From contig NZ_JACHNU010000004.1 of NCBI RefSeq assembly GCF_014199525.1, forward strand, positions 62,001-126,000: DNA of 64,000 nt, written 5' to 3'. Shown in pieces: positions 37,397 through 45,507 of this stretch (position 1 is its first letter; every line of letters starts with the position of its first letter). The DNA is from Conexibacter arvalis. GTDB lineage: Bacteria > Actinomycetota > Thermoleophilia > Solirubrobacterales > Solirubrobacteraceae. The notes below the pieces were generated by a model that made no database searches, was not told the origin of the DNA, and saw nothing but the letters and a program-made list of their open reading frames with translations. A program made the translations under genes and the position numbers.

Positions 37397-37421
37397 CCGG
37401 CCAGAGGCCGTCCATCTGGTC

Positions 37422-37448
37422 GGGAGATCGGCCAGAGGCCGATCTCCC
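37422..37448 (+). terminator. Perfect 12-bp hairpin after rny
   Basis: GGGAGATCGGCC and GGCCGATCTCCC enclose an AGA loop. No T tract follows. Part of it (CGGCCAGAGGCCG) is echoed 30 bp upstream at 37399-37410. Likely terminator between rny and miaB. Confidence 0.75.
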
Positions 37449-37480
37449 AGGGTGAGCGGCTGCCGCGGTCGGCGGCGAGG

Positions 37481-37486
37481 TACCCT
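37481..37486 (+). promoter_or_regulatory. Candidate -10 hexamer (TACCCT) before miaB
   Basis: TACCCT ends 9 bp before the miaB ATG, behind the rny hairpin; compatible with a leaderless or near-leaderless transcript. Confidence 0.4.
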
Positions 37487-37495
37487 CTCCTGGCG

Positions 37496-38824
37496 ATGAA
37501 GCGGTATCACGTCACGACGTTCGGCTGCCAGATGAACGAGCACGACTCCGAGCGGATGAAGGGCATGCTCGAGTCGATCGGCTACGCGGAGGCGCCCGAC
37601 GCCGACGGCGCCGACCTGATCCTCTTCAACACCTGCTCGATCCGCGAGGCGGCCGACAGCAAGTTCCTTGCCCACCTCGGCCACGCCAAGCGGCGCAAGC
37701 GCGAGCGCCCGGACGTCGTGATCGGCGTCGGCGGCTGCTGGGCGCAGTCGGTCAAGGACGAGGTCTTCCGCAAGTTCCCGTTCGTCGACGTCGCCTTCGG
37801 TCCCGGACAGGTCCACAAGCTGGCCGAGTTCCTCACGAGCGACTCGCTCAGCGCGCAGGGCTTCTTCGAGTTCGAGGGCTTCACCGGCGACCTGCCCGAG
37901 AAGCGCGCCCGCGAGTTCCAGGGCTGGGTGCAGATCTCGGTCGGCTGCAACATGGCCTGCTCGTACTGCATCGTCCCCTCGACGCGCGGCCGCGACGTCG
38001 GCCGACCGCTGGAGACGCTCGTCGCCGACGTCGAGCGGATGGCCGCCGAGGGCGTCAGCGAGGTGACGCTGCTGGGCCAGAACGTCAACGCCTACGGCCG
38101 CGACCTCGCCAGACGCGGCTTCCCGCGCGCGAACTTCGCCGACCTGCTGCACGCGATCGACGCGATCGAGGGGATCAGGCGGATCCGCTACACCTCGCCG
38201 CACCCGCAGGACATGAAGGAGGACGTGATCCGCGCGCACGCCGAGCTGCCCGCGCTGTGCGAGCACGTCCACCTGCCGCTGCAGTCGGGCTCCTCCGCGG
38301 TGCTGAAGCGGATGCGCCGCACCTACTCGCGCGAACGCTACCTCGACCGCGTCGCGCTGCTGCGCGAGCACGTCCCCGACGTCGCGCTGACGACCGACAT
38401 CATCGTCGGCTTCCCCGGCGAGACCGACGACGACTTCGAGCAGACGCTGTCGCTGTGCGAGGAGGTCGCCTACGACGGCGCCTTCACCTTCGTCTACTCG
38501 CCGCGCCGTCACACCGAGGCGGCCGAGTTCGAGGATCAGGTCCCGCACGAGGTCAAGGTCGAGCGGATGGAGCGGCTCGTCGAGGTGATCCAGCGCAACG
38601 CCCGCGAGCGCGCCCAGCGGTTCGTCGGCCGCACGCTCGAGGTGCTGGTCGAGGGCCCGTCGCGGACCGACCCGACCCGCCTGCGCGGGAGATCGCGCCA
38701 CAACAAGGTCGTCAACTTCACCGGGCTGGCGCAGCCGGGCGAGTACGTCCAGGTCGAGATCGAGAGCGCGACCAGCCAGACGCTGATGGGCGAGGAGTCG
38801 CTGCTCTCGCGCGTCGGCGCCTGA
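37496..38824 (+). CDS. miaB: tRNA-2-methylthio-N6-dimethylallyladenosine synthase
   Basis: 442 residues. Radical SAM methylthiotransferase acting on A37 of tRNAs. Three cysteines of the N-terminal cluster are visible in FGCQMNEHDSERM, FNTCSIREAAD and VGGCWAQS; the radical SAM triad is in VGCNMACSYCIVPSTRGRD. The C-terminal TRAM domain includes VLVEGPSRTDPTRLRGRSRHNKVVNF. A TACCCT hexamer 9 bp before the ATG suggests its own promoter. Confidence 0.97.
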   Translation: MKRYHVTTFGCQMNEHDSERMKGMLESIGYAEAPDADGADLILFNTCSIREAADSKFLAHLGHAKRRKRERPDVVIGVGGCWAQSVKDEVFRKFPFVDVAFGPGQVHKLAEFLTSDSLSAQGFFEFEGFTGDLPEKRAREFQGWVQISVGCNMACSYCIVPSTRGRDVGRPLETLVADVERMAAEGVSEVTLLGQNVNAYGRDLARRGFPRANFADLLHAIDAIEGIRRIRYTSPHPQDMKEDVIRAHAELPALCEHVHLPLQSGSSAVLKRMRRTYSRERYLDRVALLREHVPDVALTTDIIVGFPGETDDDFEQTLSLCEEVAYDGAFTFVYSPRRHTEAAEFEDQVPHEVKVERMERLVEVIQRNARERAQRFVGRTLEVLVEGPSRTDPTRLRGRSRHNKVVNFTGLAQPGEYVQVEIESATSQTLMGEESLLSRVGA

Positions 38825-38845
38825 CCCGCGCCGCGCGCGGTGTCG

Positions 38846-38851
38846 TAGGCT
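38846..38851 (+). promoter_or_regulatory. Candidate -10 hexamer (TAGGCT)
   Basis: TAGGCT ends 7 bp before the ATG of the HAD gene with no Shine-Dalgarno sequence between. Confidence 0.4.
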
Positions 38852-38858
38852 CTGGCGC

Positions 38859-39521
38859 ATGCGCGCTCCCGGCCTCGTGATCTTCGACTGCGACGGCGTG
38901 CTCGTCGACAGCGAGCCGATCTCGATGCGCGTCCTCACCGACGCGATCGGCGCGGTCGGCGTGCCGATGCCGCTCGAGGAGGTCCACGCGACCTTCGTCG
39001 GCACCGACTTCGCGACGATCGAGCGCGAGGTGTCCCGCCGCCGCGGCGCGCCAGTGCCGGACGGCTGGATGGACGAGTTCTACGCTGTTCGGGCCGAGGT
39101 CTTCGAACGCGAGCTGAGGCCGATAGCCGGCGCCCGCGCGGCGGTCGAGGGGGTGCGAGCCGACGGGTGGGAGACCTGCGTCGCGTCGCAGGGGAGGCCG
39201 GCGAAGATGGAGCAGACGCTCGGCCTGACGGGCCTGTCGGATCTCTTCGCGGCCCAGCGGATCTTCTCGGCGACGATGGTCGAGCGGCCGAAGCCGGCGC
39301 CCGACCTCTTCCTCTACGCCGCGCGCAGCTGCGGCTGGGAGCCCGGCGAGTGCGTCGTCGTCGAGGACTCGCTGCTCGGCATCCGCGGCGCCCGCGCCGC
39401 CGGCATGCGCGTGCTCGGCTACCTGCCCGCCGGCGCGCCCGAGGACGCCGCGCTGCCGTTGCTGGCGGCCGGCGCCGAGGTCGTGCGGTCGCTCGACGAG
39501 GTGCCGGGGCGTGTCGCGTAG
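38859..39521 (+). CDS. HAD-family hydrolase (beta-phosphoglucomutase-like)
   Basis: 220 residues. Motif I FDCDGVLVDSEPI with nucleophile Asp and acid/base Asp, motif II ASQG, motif III Lys in ERPKPAPDLFLYAA, motif IV VVEDSLLGIRGARAAGM. The cap domain insertion (about 18-85) matches the PGMB/GPH-like subfamily. The phosphorylated substrate is unknown. Its end overlaps the next small gene by 11 bp. Confidence 0.93.
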   Translation: MRAPGLVIFDCDGVLVDSEPISMRVLTDAIGAVGVPMPLEEVHATFVGTDFATIEREVSRRRGAPVPDGWMDEFYAVRAEVFERELRPIAGARAAVEGVRADGWETCVASQGRPAKMEQTLGLTGLSDLFAAQRIFSATMVERPKPAPDLFLYAARSCGWEPGECVVVEDSLLGIRGARAAGMRVLGYLPAGAPEDAALPLLAAGAEVVRSLDEVPGRVA

Positions 39522-39960
39522 AGGGCGCGGGCACCGGTACGCGAGCGTGACGCATCCGCCCGCGCCCGGCTGGATCGAGCCGAGCGAGGATGAGCGCTAC
39601 CGCCCTTTCGAGGACGACGATCTCGAGGAGTGGTGGCGAGGCACCGGCTACGACGAGCTGCGCGAGCTGCTGCTGTGGCGCTGGGACCCGATCGGCGTCG
39701 CGGAGTGGTTCCCTGACGCCGCGAACGAGTACCACGACTTCGGCCGCCCGATCGTCCGGCTGCTCGCCAGTCGCGCCCGTGCCGACCGGCTCGCCGAGCA
39801 TCTGCACGAGGTCGCGCGCGACCACATCGGGACCGGCGACCCCAGCGTCGTGCATCCGAGCGCCGAGACGCGCCGGGCGGCCGAGGAGATCGTCGCCTGG
39901 TTCCCTCGCTCGCGCCACCGCTGGCGCGAGTTCGGCACGCCGGCGCGGCCGCCGGCCTGA
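39511..39960 (+). CDS. Small unknown protein, DUF1871-like
   Basis: 149 residues. The part LRELLLWRWDPIGVAEWFPDAANEYHDFGRPIVRLLASRARADRLAEHLHEVARDHIG resembles the DUF1871 pattern (WDPIG, then DEY..., then helices). GTG start overlapping the end of the HAD gene. No function is known. Confidence 0.7.
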   Translation: MSRRGRGHRYASVTHPPAPGWIEPSEDERYRPFEDDDLEEWWRGTGYDELRELLLWRWDPIGVAEWFPDAANEYHDFGRPIVRLLASRARADRLAEHLHEVARDHIGTGDPSVVHPSAETRRAAEEIVAWFPRSRHRWREFGTPARPPA

Positions 39961-40001
39961 CGCCCTCGGCGCGGCTGGCGCGCCTCCGTCCGCCGCGCAT
40001 G

Positions 40002-40015
40002 CGAACATGTGTTCG
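40002..40015 (+). promoter_or_regulatory. Consensus LexA (SOS) box abutting the radical SAM start codon
   Basis: CGAACATGTGTTCG matches the actinobacterial SOS box exactly, and its last base is followed by the ATG at 40016. Bound LexA would cover the start region, so damage-inducible expression is predicted. Confidence 0.9.
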
Positions 40016-42259
40016 ATGCGTTGGGACAACCTCACCCTGACGGCCGAGGAGGCGGCCCGGCTCCCGGGCTACAGAGACGACGCGGTCGTGCGGCGGTTCG
40101 ATGCCCCCGAGGCGCTCGACATCCGCTTCTACGAGGTCCATGCCAGATCGGCGCTCAATCGCGTACCGCCGCAGTCACGCATGCCATTCAGATGGACCAT
40201 CAACCCATATCGGGGTTGCACGCATGCGTGCGTCTACTGCCTCGACGGCGAAACGCCGATCCTGATGGGCGACGGCTCGACGCGCCGGCTCGCCGAGCTG
40301 CGCGTCGGCGATCAGATCTACGGGACCCGACTGGAGGGGCGGCACCGGCGGTACGTCAGAACCGAGGTGCTCGCTCACTGGTCGACGATCAAGCCCGCCT
40401 ATCGCGTGACGCTCGCCGACGGGACGACGCTGGTCGCCAGCGGCGACCACCGCTTCCTCACGAATCGGGGATGGAAGCACGTCACGCCGACAGGCCGCGG
40501 CGAGGGCCAGCGGCCGCATCTGACCCGCAATGACCGGCTGCTCGGCATCGGACAGTTCGCGACCGGCCCCGTCGAGGACGATGACTACCGCCGCGGGTAC
40601 GTCTGCGGAATCGTGCGCGGCGACGGCTCCCTCGGCGTCTGCGAGTACGAGCGGCCCGGGCGGTCGCACGGCCGCGTCCACCGTTTCCGGCTCGCGCTGA
40701 AGGACCCCGAGGCGCTGGCCCGGGCGCAGCGATTCATCTCCGCCGCCGGGATAGCGACCGACGAGTTCCTGTTCGCCGCGGCGGCCGGCGCGCGGGCCGA
40801 GATCCGGGCCGTGCGGACGCAGCGGCGGGCCGGCGTGGAAGAGATCGCGGCACTGATCGCCTGGCCGCTCGACGCCTCGGAATCATGGGCGAAGGGGTTC
40901 CTGGCGGGGATCTTCGACGCGGAGGGATCGTGCAGCGGCGGCGCGCTGCGGATCTCGAACGGCGACCCCGCGATCATCGCCTGGACGGAGGCCTGCCTGC
41001 GCCGGCTCGGCTTCCCGTTCGTGACCGAGCCGGCGCAGGCCAACGGCGTGCGGGCGATACGCGTGACCGGAGGGCTCGTGCAGCGGCTCCGTTTCTTCCA
41101 CACATGCGAGCCGGCGATCGTGCGCAAGCGCGAGCTCGACGGCGTTGCGCTGAAGAGCGCCGGGGGCCGCTGCGTCGTCTCCGTCGAGCCGCTGGGACTG
41201 GCGATGCGGCTCTACGACATCACGACGGGAACCGAGGACTTCATCGCCAACGGTGTCGTCAGCCACAACTGCTTCGCCCGTCCCACGCACAGATACCTCG
41301 ACTTCGGGCCGGGGCGGGACTTCGAGCGGGAGATCGTGGTGAAGGTCAACGCGCCGGAGGTGGTGCGGATCGAGCTGGCGCGGCCGTCGTGGAGAGGGGA
41401 GCACGTCGCGCTGGGGACGAACACCGATCCCTACCAGTGGGTCGAGGGGCGCTACAAGCTGATGCCCGGGATCTGGGAGGCGATGCGGGACGCGCGCAAT
41501 CCCTGCTCGGTGCTGACGAAGTCGCCGCTGCTGCTGCGGGACCTGCCGCTCATGCGCGAGCTCGCGGCGGTCACCGACTTCACCGCGAGCCTCTCGATCC
41601 CGACGCTCGACGAGAAGGCGTGGCGGGCGACCGAGCCGCACACGCCGCATCCGCGGGCGCGGCTGGAGGCAGTCGCCGAGCTGAACCGCAACGGCATCCC
41701 GACCGGCGTCCTGATCGCGCCGCTGATGCCCGGGATCAATGACGCGCCCGAGCAGGTGGAGTCGCTGCTCGCCGCCGCCGAGGAGGCCGGCGCCGTCTCG
41801 ATCGGCGGGATCGCGCTGCATCTGCGCGGCGACGTGCGCGGCGTCTTCATGGACTGGCTGCGCGGGGCGCGGCCCGACCTCGTCCCGCGCTACGAGCGGC
41901 TCTATGCACGTGGCGCGTACGCGCCGAGAGCGGAGCGGGCGCGGCTGAGCGCGCTCGTGCGCGGCCGCGGCCGGCGGCCGTCGCGGTGGCGGCTGCGCCC
42001 GCCCGACCCGCGGCCGGTCGACGCGGCGCCCGCGAGATCGACCGGCTCCCGCCAAGAAGCGCTGCCGCGGCTGGCGCCCGGCGCGGAGGGTGCGCGGCAG
42101 GAGCCGTTGCCGCGGCTGGCGGGCGGAGCGGCGGGTGCTCGGCAGGAGCCGCTGCCGCGACAGTCGGCCGCTTCGGCGGGTGCGCGGCGTGGCGCGCCGG
42201 CGGCAGCGCGGCCGGTTCGGCGGCTGGCGAGAAACGGGGTGCAGCAGGCGCTGTTCTGA
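40016..42259 (+). CDS. Rv2578c-like radical SAM protein interrupted by an intein
   Basis: 747 codons, of which 344 are intein; the spliced protein would have 403 residues. The extein shows the family start MRWDNL, FYEVHARSALNRVP, NPYRGCTHACVY + CFARPTHRYLDFGPG, WRGEHVALGTNTDPYQWVEGRYKLMPGIWEAM, LTKSPLLLRD and LHLRGDVRGVFMDW. The radical SAM Cys68-x3-Cys72-x2-Cys motif is only completed by splicing. The family is distantly related to spore photoproduct lyase; the reaction is unknown. The C-terminus has three 15-residue repeats and ends QQALF. A consensus SOS box touches the start codon. An in-frame ATG at 40007 inside that box is a less likely start. Confidence 0.93.
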   Translation: MRWDNLTLTAEEAARLPGYRDDAVVRRFDAPEALDIRFYEVHARSALNRVPPQSRMPFRWTINPYRGCTHACVYCLDGETPILMGDGSTRRLAELRVGDQIYGTRLEGRHRRYVRTEVLAHWSTIKPAYRVTLADGTTLVASGDHRFLTNRGWKHVTPTGRGEGQRPHLTRNDRLLGIGQFATGPVEDDDYRRGYVCGIVRGDGSLGVCEYERPGRSHGRVHRFRLALKDPEALARAQRFISAAGIATDEFLFAAAAGARAEIRAVRTQRRAGVEEIAALIAWPLDASESWAKGFLAGIFDAEGSCSGGALRISNGDPAIIAWTEACLRRLGFPFVTEPAQANGVRAIRVTGGLVQRLRFFHTCEPAIVRKRELDGVALKSAGGRCVVSVEPLGLAMRLYDITTGTEDFIANGVVSHNCFARPTHRYLDFGPGRDFEREIVVKVNAPEVVRIELARPSWRGEHVALGTNTDPYQWVEGRYKLMPGIWEAMRDARNPCSVLTKSPLLLRDLPLMRELAAVTDFTASLSIPTLDEKAWRATEPHTPHPRARLEAVAELNRNGIPTGVLIAPLMPGINDAPEQVESLLAAAEEAGAVSIGGIALHLRGDVRGVFMDWLRGARPDLVPRYERLYARGAYAPRAERARLSALVRGRGRRPSRWRLRPPDPRPVDAAPARSTGSRQEALPRLAPGAEGARQEPLPRLAGGAAGARQEPLPRQSAASAGARRGAPAAARPVRRLARNGVQQALF
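40238..41269 (+). mobile_element. Intein with LAGLIDADG homing endonuclease
   Basis: 344 residues, host residues 75-418. Block A is Cys1-LDGETPILMGDG; block B is ASGDHRFLTNRGW; the C-terminal blocks are RLYDITTGTEDFIANGVVSHN followed by Cys+1. The two dodecapeptide motifs GYVCGIVRGDG (194-204) and GFLAGIFDAEG (294-304) keep their acidic residues, so the endonuclease may be active. Cys1, the block-B His, the His-Asn end and Cys+1 are all present, so splicing should work. The insertion point is between Cys72-Val-Tyr and the third radical SAM Cys. Confidence 0.95.
42047..42181 (+). repeat. Three 45-bp in-frame repeats
   Basis: Three 15-residue units (SRQEALPRLAPGAEG, ARQEPLPRLAGGAAG, ARQEPLPRQSAASAG) lie near the C-terminus of the radical SAM protein, followed by a degenerate fourth. 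They probably form a flexible linker to the terminal QQALF. Confidence 0.8.
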
Positions 42260-42376
42260 GCGGAGCGGGATCTGCGCTGTGGGCCGGCCGCGTGGGGCGC
42301 CCCGAGCGAAGCGGAGCTGCGAGGAGGGGTGCAGCCTGCATCGGCGCGCGGCGCATGTTCAGGCGCGTAGGGGGTA

Positions 42377-42393
42377 GGTCGGTGTGACCGACC
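42377..42393 (+). promoter_or_regulatory. Inverted repeat upstream of mscS
   Basis: GGTCGGT-GTG-ACCGACC is a perfect 7-bp inverted repeat with a 3-bp centre, 50 bp before the mscS ATG. Possible operator; the rest of the 184-bp gap shows nothing recognisable. Confidence 0.4.
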
Positions 42394-42443
42394 GCACGCC
42401 GGCATCCCGCAACCGTCCGCCACCGTGCTGGTTGGTTCTTGCG

Positions 42444-43397
42444 ATGGCGTCGAGAAAGATCAAGCGCGTCAAGGGCAGCCGCGAACGGGCGCTCGAGAAG
42501 ATGCTCCAGACCCGCACCCACGCGTGGGAGGAGGTCGGCCTCGCGCGGCAGCTCGGGCAGAAGGCGGCACGGAGAGCGCGACGCGAAGCGCTCGTGATGC
42601 TGCCGCTGCTCGCCGGCGTGATGGTCTTCTACAGCTATCGCGTCGACCTCTTCGGCGCGGCGTGGGACACGCCGATCAGGGCCTTCACCGTCGTCGCGCT
42701 GGTCGTGCTCGGCTGGGCGTTCGCGCGCAACGTCGCGACCGCGATCGCGCCCGACCTCTTCCGGCGGCTCGATCCCGGCACCGCCGGCACCGTCGGCTTC
42801 CTGCTGCGGCTGCTGACGATCGTCGTCTTCACGATCGTCGCGCTGCGGATCGCCGGCATCCGGCCCCAGACGCTGCTCGTCGCCGGCTCCTTCACCGCCG
42901 TCGTCGTCGGCCTCGCAGCCCAGCAGACGCTCGGCAACCTGATCGCCGGCACCGTGCTGCTGAGCGCGCGGCCGTTCCGAGTCGGCGAACGGGTCCGCCT
43001 CCAGGCCGGCGGCATCGCCGGGCAGGTCGAGGGCGTCGTCAGCTCGCTCGGCCTGCTCTACACGACGCTCGCGCGCGGCGAGGACCGCATCATGGTCCCC
43101 AACAGCGTCGTCCTCAGCGCCGCCGTCGTCCCGCTGAGGGAGCCGGCGTCGGTCGACCTGCGCGCTCGGCTCAGCAAGGAGATGAAGCCGACCGCCGTCC
43201 AGAACGTCCTGCAGGACGCGATCACCGTCCCGCTCCGCGCCCAGCCCGACATCGGCCTCGAGGAGCTCGTCGGCGACGAGATCGTGATGCGGATCCAGGC
43301 GACGCCCGAGTACGCCGGCGACGGCGCGAGGCTCGCCGACCAGATCCTGACCGCGATGGCGTCGATCGCCGACGAGCCCGCGCTGGCGGGCGGGTAG
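42444..43397 (+). CDS. Small-conductance mechanosensitive channel (MscS family)
   Basis: 317 residues. Basic N-terminus, then membrane helices (about 50-68, 78-97, 118-138) and the pore-lining TM3/beta-domain signature TLLVAGSFTAVVVGLAAQQTLGNLIAGTVLLSARPFRVGERVRL. The cytoplasmic part includes GLLYTTLARGEDRIMVPNSVVLSAAV. It releases solutes during hypo-osmotic shock. The start MASRKIKRVKG is preferred over an in-frame GTG 60 bp upstream inside the inverted repeat. Confidence 0.92.
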   Translation: MASRKIKRVKGSRERALEKMLQTRTHAWEEVGLARQLGQKAARRARREALVMLPLLAGVMVFYSYRVDLFGAAWDTPIRAFTVVALVVLGWAFARNVATAIAPDLFRRLDPGTAGTVGFLLRLLTIVVFTIVALRIAGIRPQTLLVAGSFTAVVVGLAAQQTLGNLIAGTVLLSARPFRVGERVRLQAGGIAGQVEGVVSSLGLLYTTLARGEDRIMVPNSVVLSAAVVPLREPASVDLRARLSKEMKPTAVQNVLQDAITVPLRAQPDIGLEELVGDEIVMRIQATPEYAGDGARLADQILTAMASIADEPALAGG

Positions 43398-43409
43398 GGC
43401 GCGCCGGCC

Positions 43410-43589
43410 GCCAGTCGCGAAGCCGGCCGCGCTCCGGGCGCCAGTTGCGACGTCGGCCAGCCGCGCGCCAGTCGCGAAGCCGGCCGCGCGCCGGGCGCCA
43501 GTCGCGACGCTGGCCGCGCGCCGGCCGCAAGTCGCGACGCCGGCCAGCCGCGCGCCCGCGCGCTAGTCGGGACGCTGGCCGCGCTCGTA
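43410..43589 (-). repeat. Five to six degenerate ~30-bp tandem repeats at the 3' end of the helicase gene
   Basis: Units starting GCCAGTCGCGA (43410, 43440, 43467, 43497, 43527) are 27-35 bp long. The last unit (from 43562, GCTAGTCGGGACGCTGGCC) is the end of the helicase gene itself, including its stop codon. The units therefore look like duplicated copies of the GQRPD-stop end. They fill the gap between the convergent mscS and helicase genes. Confidence 0.8.
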
Positions 43590-45374
43590 GCGCTCGCGCC
43601 GCACGTTCGCGCGCTTGCCCTTGATCGTGCTGCCGCGCAGCGCGGTCACCACGCCGTCGGCCGCCTCGATCGGCACCTCGACGAGCGAGAAGCGGTCCTG
43701 GATCTCGATCGCGCCGATCTCGCGGCCGGCGAGGCCGCTCTCCCCGGTGATCGCGCCGACGAGGTCCTGCGGCCGGATCCCGGCGCGCCGGCCGAGCGCG
43801 ACGTACAGCCGCGTCGTCGGCCCGCTCGGCCCGCGGCCGCGGGGCCCGCGACCGCCGCCCGGATGGTCGCCGCCGCGTCCCTGCGCTCCGCCCGCGCCGC
43901 GTCCGCGCTCCCACGGCGCGCCGCGGTCGCCGCGCGCTCCGCGCACCCCGCCCTCGCCGCGCTCGCGCTGCGGGCGCGGGGTCACGTCAGGGATCTCCTG
44001 CTCGTCCTGCTCGCCGCCGAGCGCGTCGTGGGCGAGCTTGACCGCGGCGAGCGCGACCTCGACGACGTCGTGCTCGTCGGCGAGCGTCTCGACGACGACG
44101 CGGAAGCGGTCGAGCCGCTCGCCGTCGCCCTCCTCGGCCAGCGCCTCCTCCAGCGCGGCGCGCGTCAGCTCCAGCCGGCGGGCATGCAGGTCGGCGACCG
44201 TCGGCAGCTTCTCGATCTCGATCTTCTGTCTGGCGATCCGCTCGACGACCTTCAGGTAGCGGTGCTCGCGCGGCTCGGCGAGCGTGATCGCGGTGCCCTC
44301 GCGCCCCGCCCGGCCGACGCGGCCGATGCGGTGGACGTACGCCTCCGGCGAGTTCGGCACGTCGTAGTTGACGACATGGGTCAGCTGCTCGACGTCGAGG
44401 CCGCGCGCGGCGACGTCGGTCGCGACGAGCAGGTCGGCGGTGCCGCCGCGCACCCGGCCCATCACGCGATCGCGCTGCTCCTGCGTCATCCCGCCGTGGA
44501 GCGCCTCGGCCCGGTAGCCGCGCCCGTTGAGCGTCTCGGTCAGCTGGTCGACCTCGTCGCGGGTGCGGCAGAAGACGATCGCCGCCGTCGGCGCCTCGAC
44601 GTCGAGCACCCGTCCCAGCGCCGCCGGCTTGTGCGCCCGCGCGACCACGTAGGCGCGCTGACGGATGCGGCCCGACTCGGCGGCGGTCGTCTCACGCGCG
44701 ATCTCGATCCGCACCGGCTCGTTCAGGTGCGCTCTGGCGATGTGGTCGATCCGCGGCGGCATCGTCGCCGAGAAGAGGACCGTCTGGCAGCCGGCCGGCG
44801 CCTGCTCGAGGATCGCCTCGATGTCCTCGGCGAAGCCCATGTCGAGCATCTCGTCGGCCTCGTCGAGGACCGTCATCTCCAGCGCCTCCAGCCGCAGCGT
44901 GCCGCGGCCGATGTGGTCGAGCACGCGGCCGGGCGTGCCGACGATCACGTCGACGCCGCGCTTCAGGGCGCCGAGCTGGCGGCCGATCGGCTGGCCGCCG
45001 TAGATCGGCAGCACACGCGCGCCGAGCGCGCGACCGTAGCGGTGGAGCGCCTCCGACACCTGCACGGCCAGCTCGCGCGTCGGCACGAGCACGAGCGCGA
45101 GCGGCGCGGCGGCCGTCCGGCCGGGCTCCAGCAGCTCGAGGATCGGCAGCGCGAACGCGGCCGTCTTGCCGGTGCCGGTCGCGGCCTGGCCGAGCAGGTC
45201 CTGACCGACCAGCAGCGGCGGGATCGCCTCCCGCTGGATCGGCGTCGGCTCCTCGTAGCCGAGCCCGGCGAGCGCGTCGAGCAGCTCGCTGCGAAGCCCG
45301 AGATCGGCGAAGGTGGAAGCGGCGGCCGAGTCGGAGTCGTCTGCGGGCACGGCGTCGGAGGGGTTGAGGCTCAT
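43563..45374 (-). CDS. deaD: DEAD-box RNA helicase with DbpA-type RNA-binding domain (CsdA/DeaD-like)
   Basis: 603 residues. Q motif GYEEPTPIQREAIP, Walker A ATGTGKT (65-71), PTRELAVQ, TPGRVLDH, VLDEADEML, SATM, and the second RecA-like domain with ATDVAARGLDV and HRIGRVGRAG. After an RG-rich linker (GRGGDHPGGGRGPRGRG) a DbpA-like RNA-binding domain ends the protein (LVGAITGESGLAGREIGAIEIQDRFSLVEVP). It likely unwinds rRNA or mRNA, often in the cold. A GACAAT hexamer 6 bp before the ATG suggests a leaderless transcript. Confidence 0.95.
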   Translation of the reverse strand: MSLNPSDAVPADDSDSAAASTFADLGLRSELLDALAGLGYEEPTPIQREAIPPLLVGQDLLGQAATGTGKTAAFALPILELLEPGRTAAAPLALVLVPTRELAVQVSEALHRYGRALGARVLPIYGGQPIGRQLGALKRGVDVIVGTPGRVLDHIGRGTLRLEALEMTVLDEADEMLDMGFAEDIEAILEQAPAGCQTVLFSATMPPRIDHIARAHLNEPVRIEIARETTAAESGRIRQRAYVVARAHKPAALGRVLDVEAPTAAIVFCRTRDEVDQLTETLNGRGYRAEALHGGMTQEQRDRVMGRVRGGTADLLVATDVAARGLDVEQLTHVVNYDVPNSPEAYVHRIGRVGRAGREGTAITLAEPREHRYLKVVERIARQKIEIEKLPTVADLHARRLELTRAALEEALAEEGDGERLDRFRVVVETLADEHDVVEVALAAVKLAHDALGGEQDEQEIPDVTPRPQRERGEGGVRGARGDRGAPWERGRGAGGAQGRGGDHPGGGRGPRGRGPSGPTTRLYVALGRRAGIRPQDLVGAITGESGLAGREIGAIEIQDRFSLVEVPIEAADGVVTALRGSTIKGKRANVRRERYERGQRPD

Positions 45375-45507
45375 ACGTCGATTGTCCCCGCCGCCGCTCC
45401 GACGTGCGGCGCGGGTCGCGCACGCGGCGCGCGGGGGAGGGGAGGCGTCGGCTCGCGTCGGCCCGAGCCGAGCGGCCCGGCCATGCCCACGGCGCGACGC
45501 GCGTCGC

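Noticed and set aside
40238-41269. Free-standing LAGLIDADG homing endonuclease gene
   Set aside because: It is in frame with the radical SAM extein on both sides and has intein splice blocks, so it is an intein.
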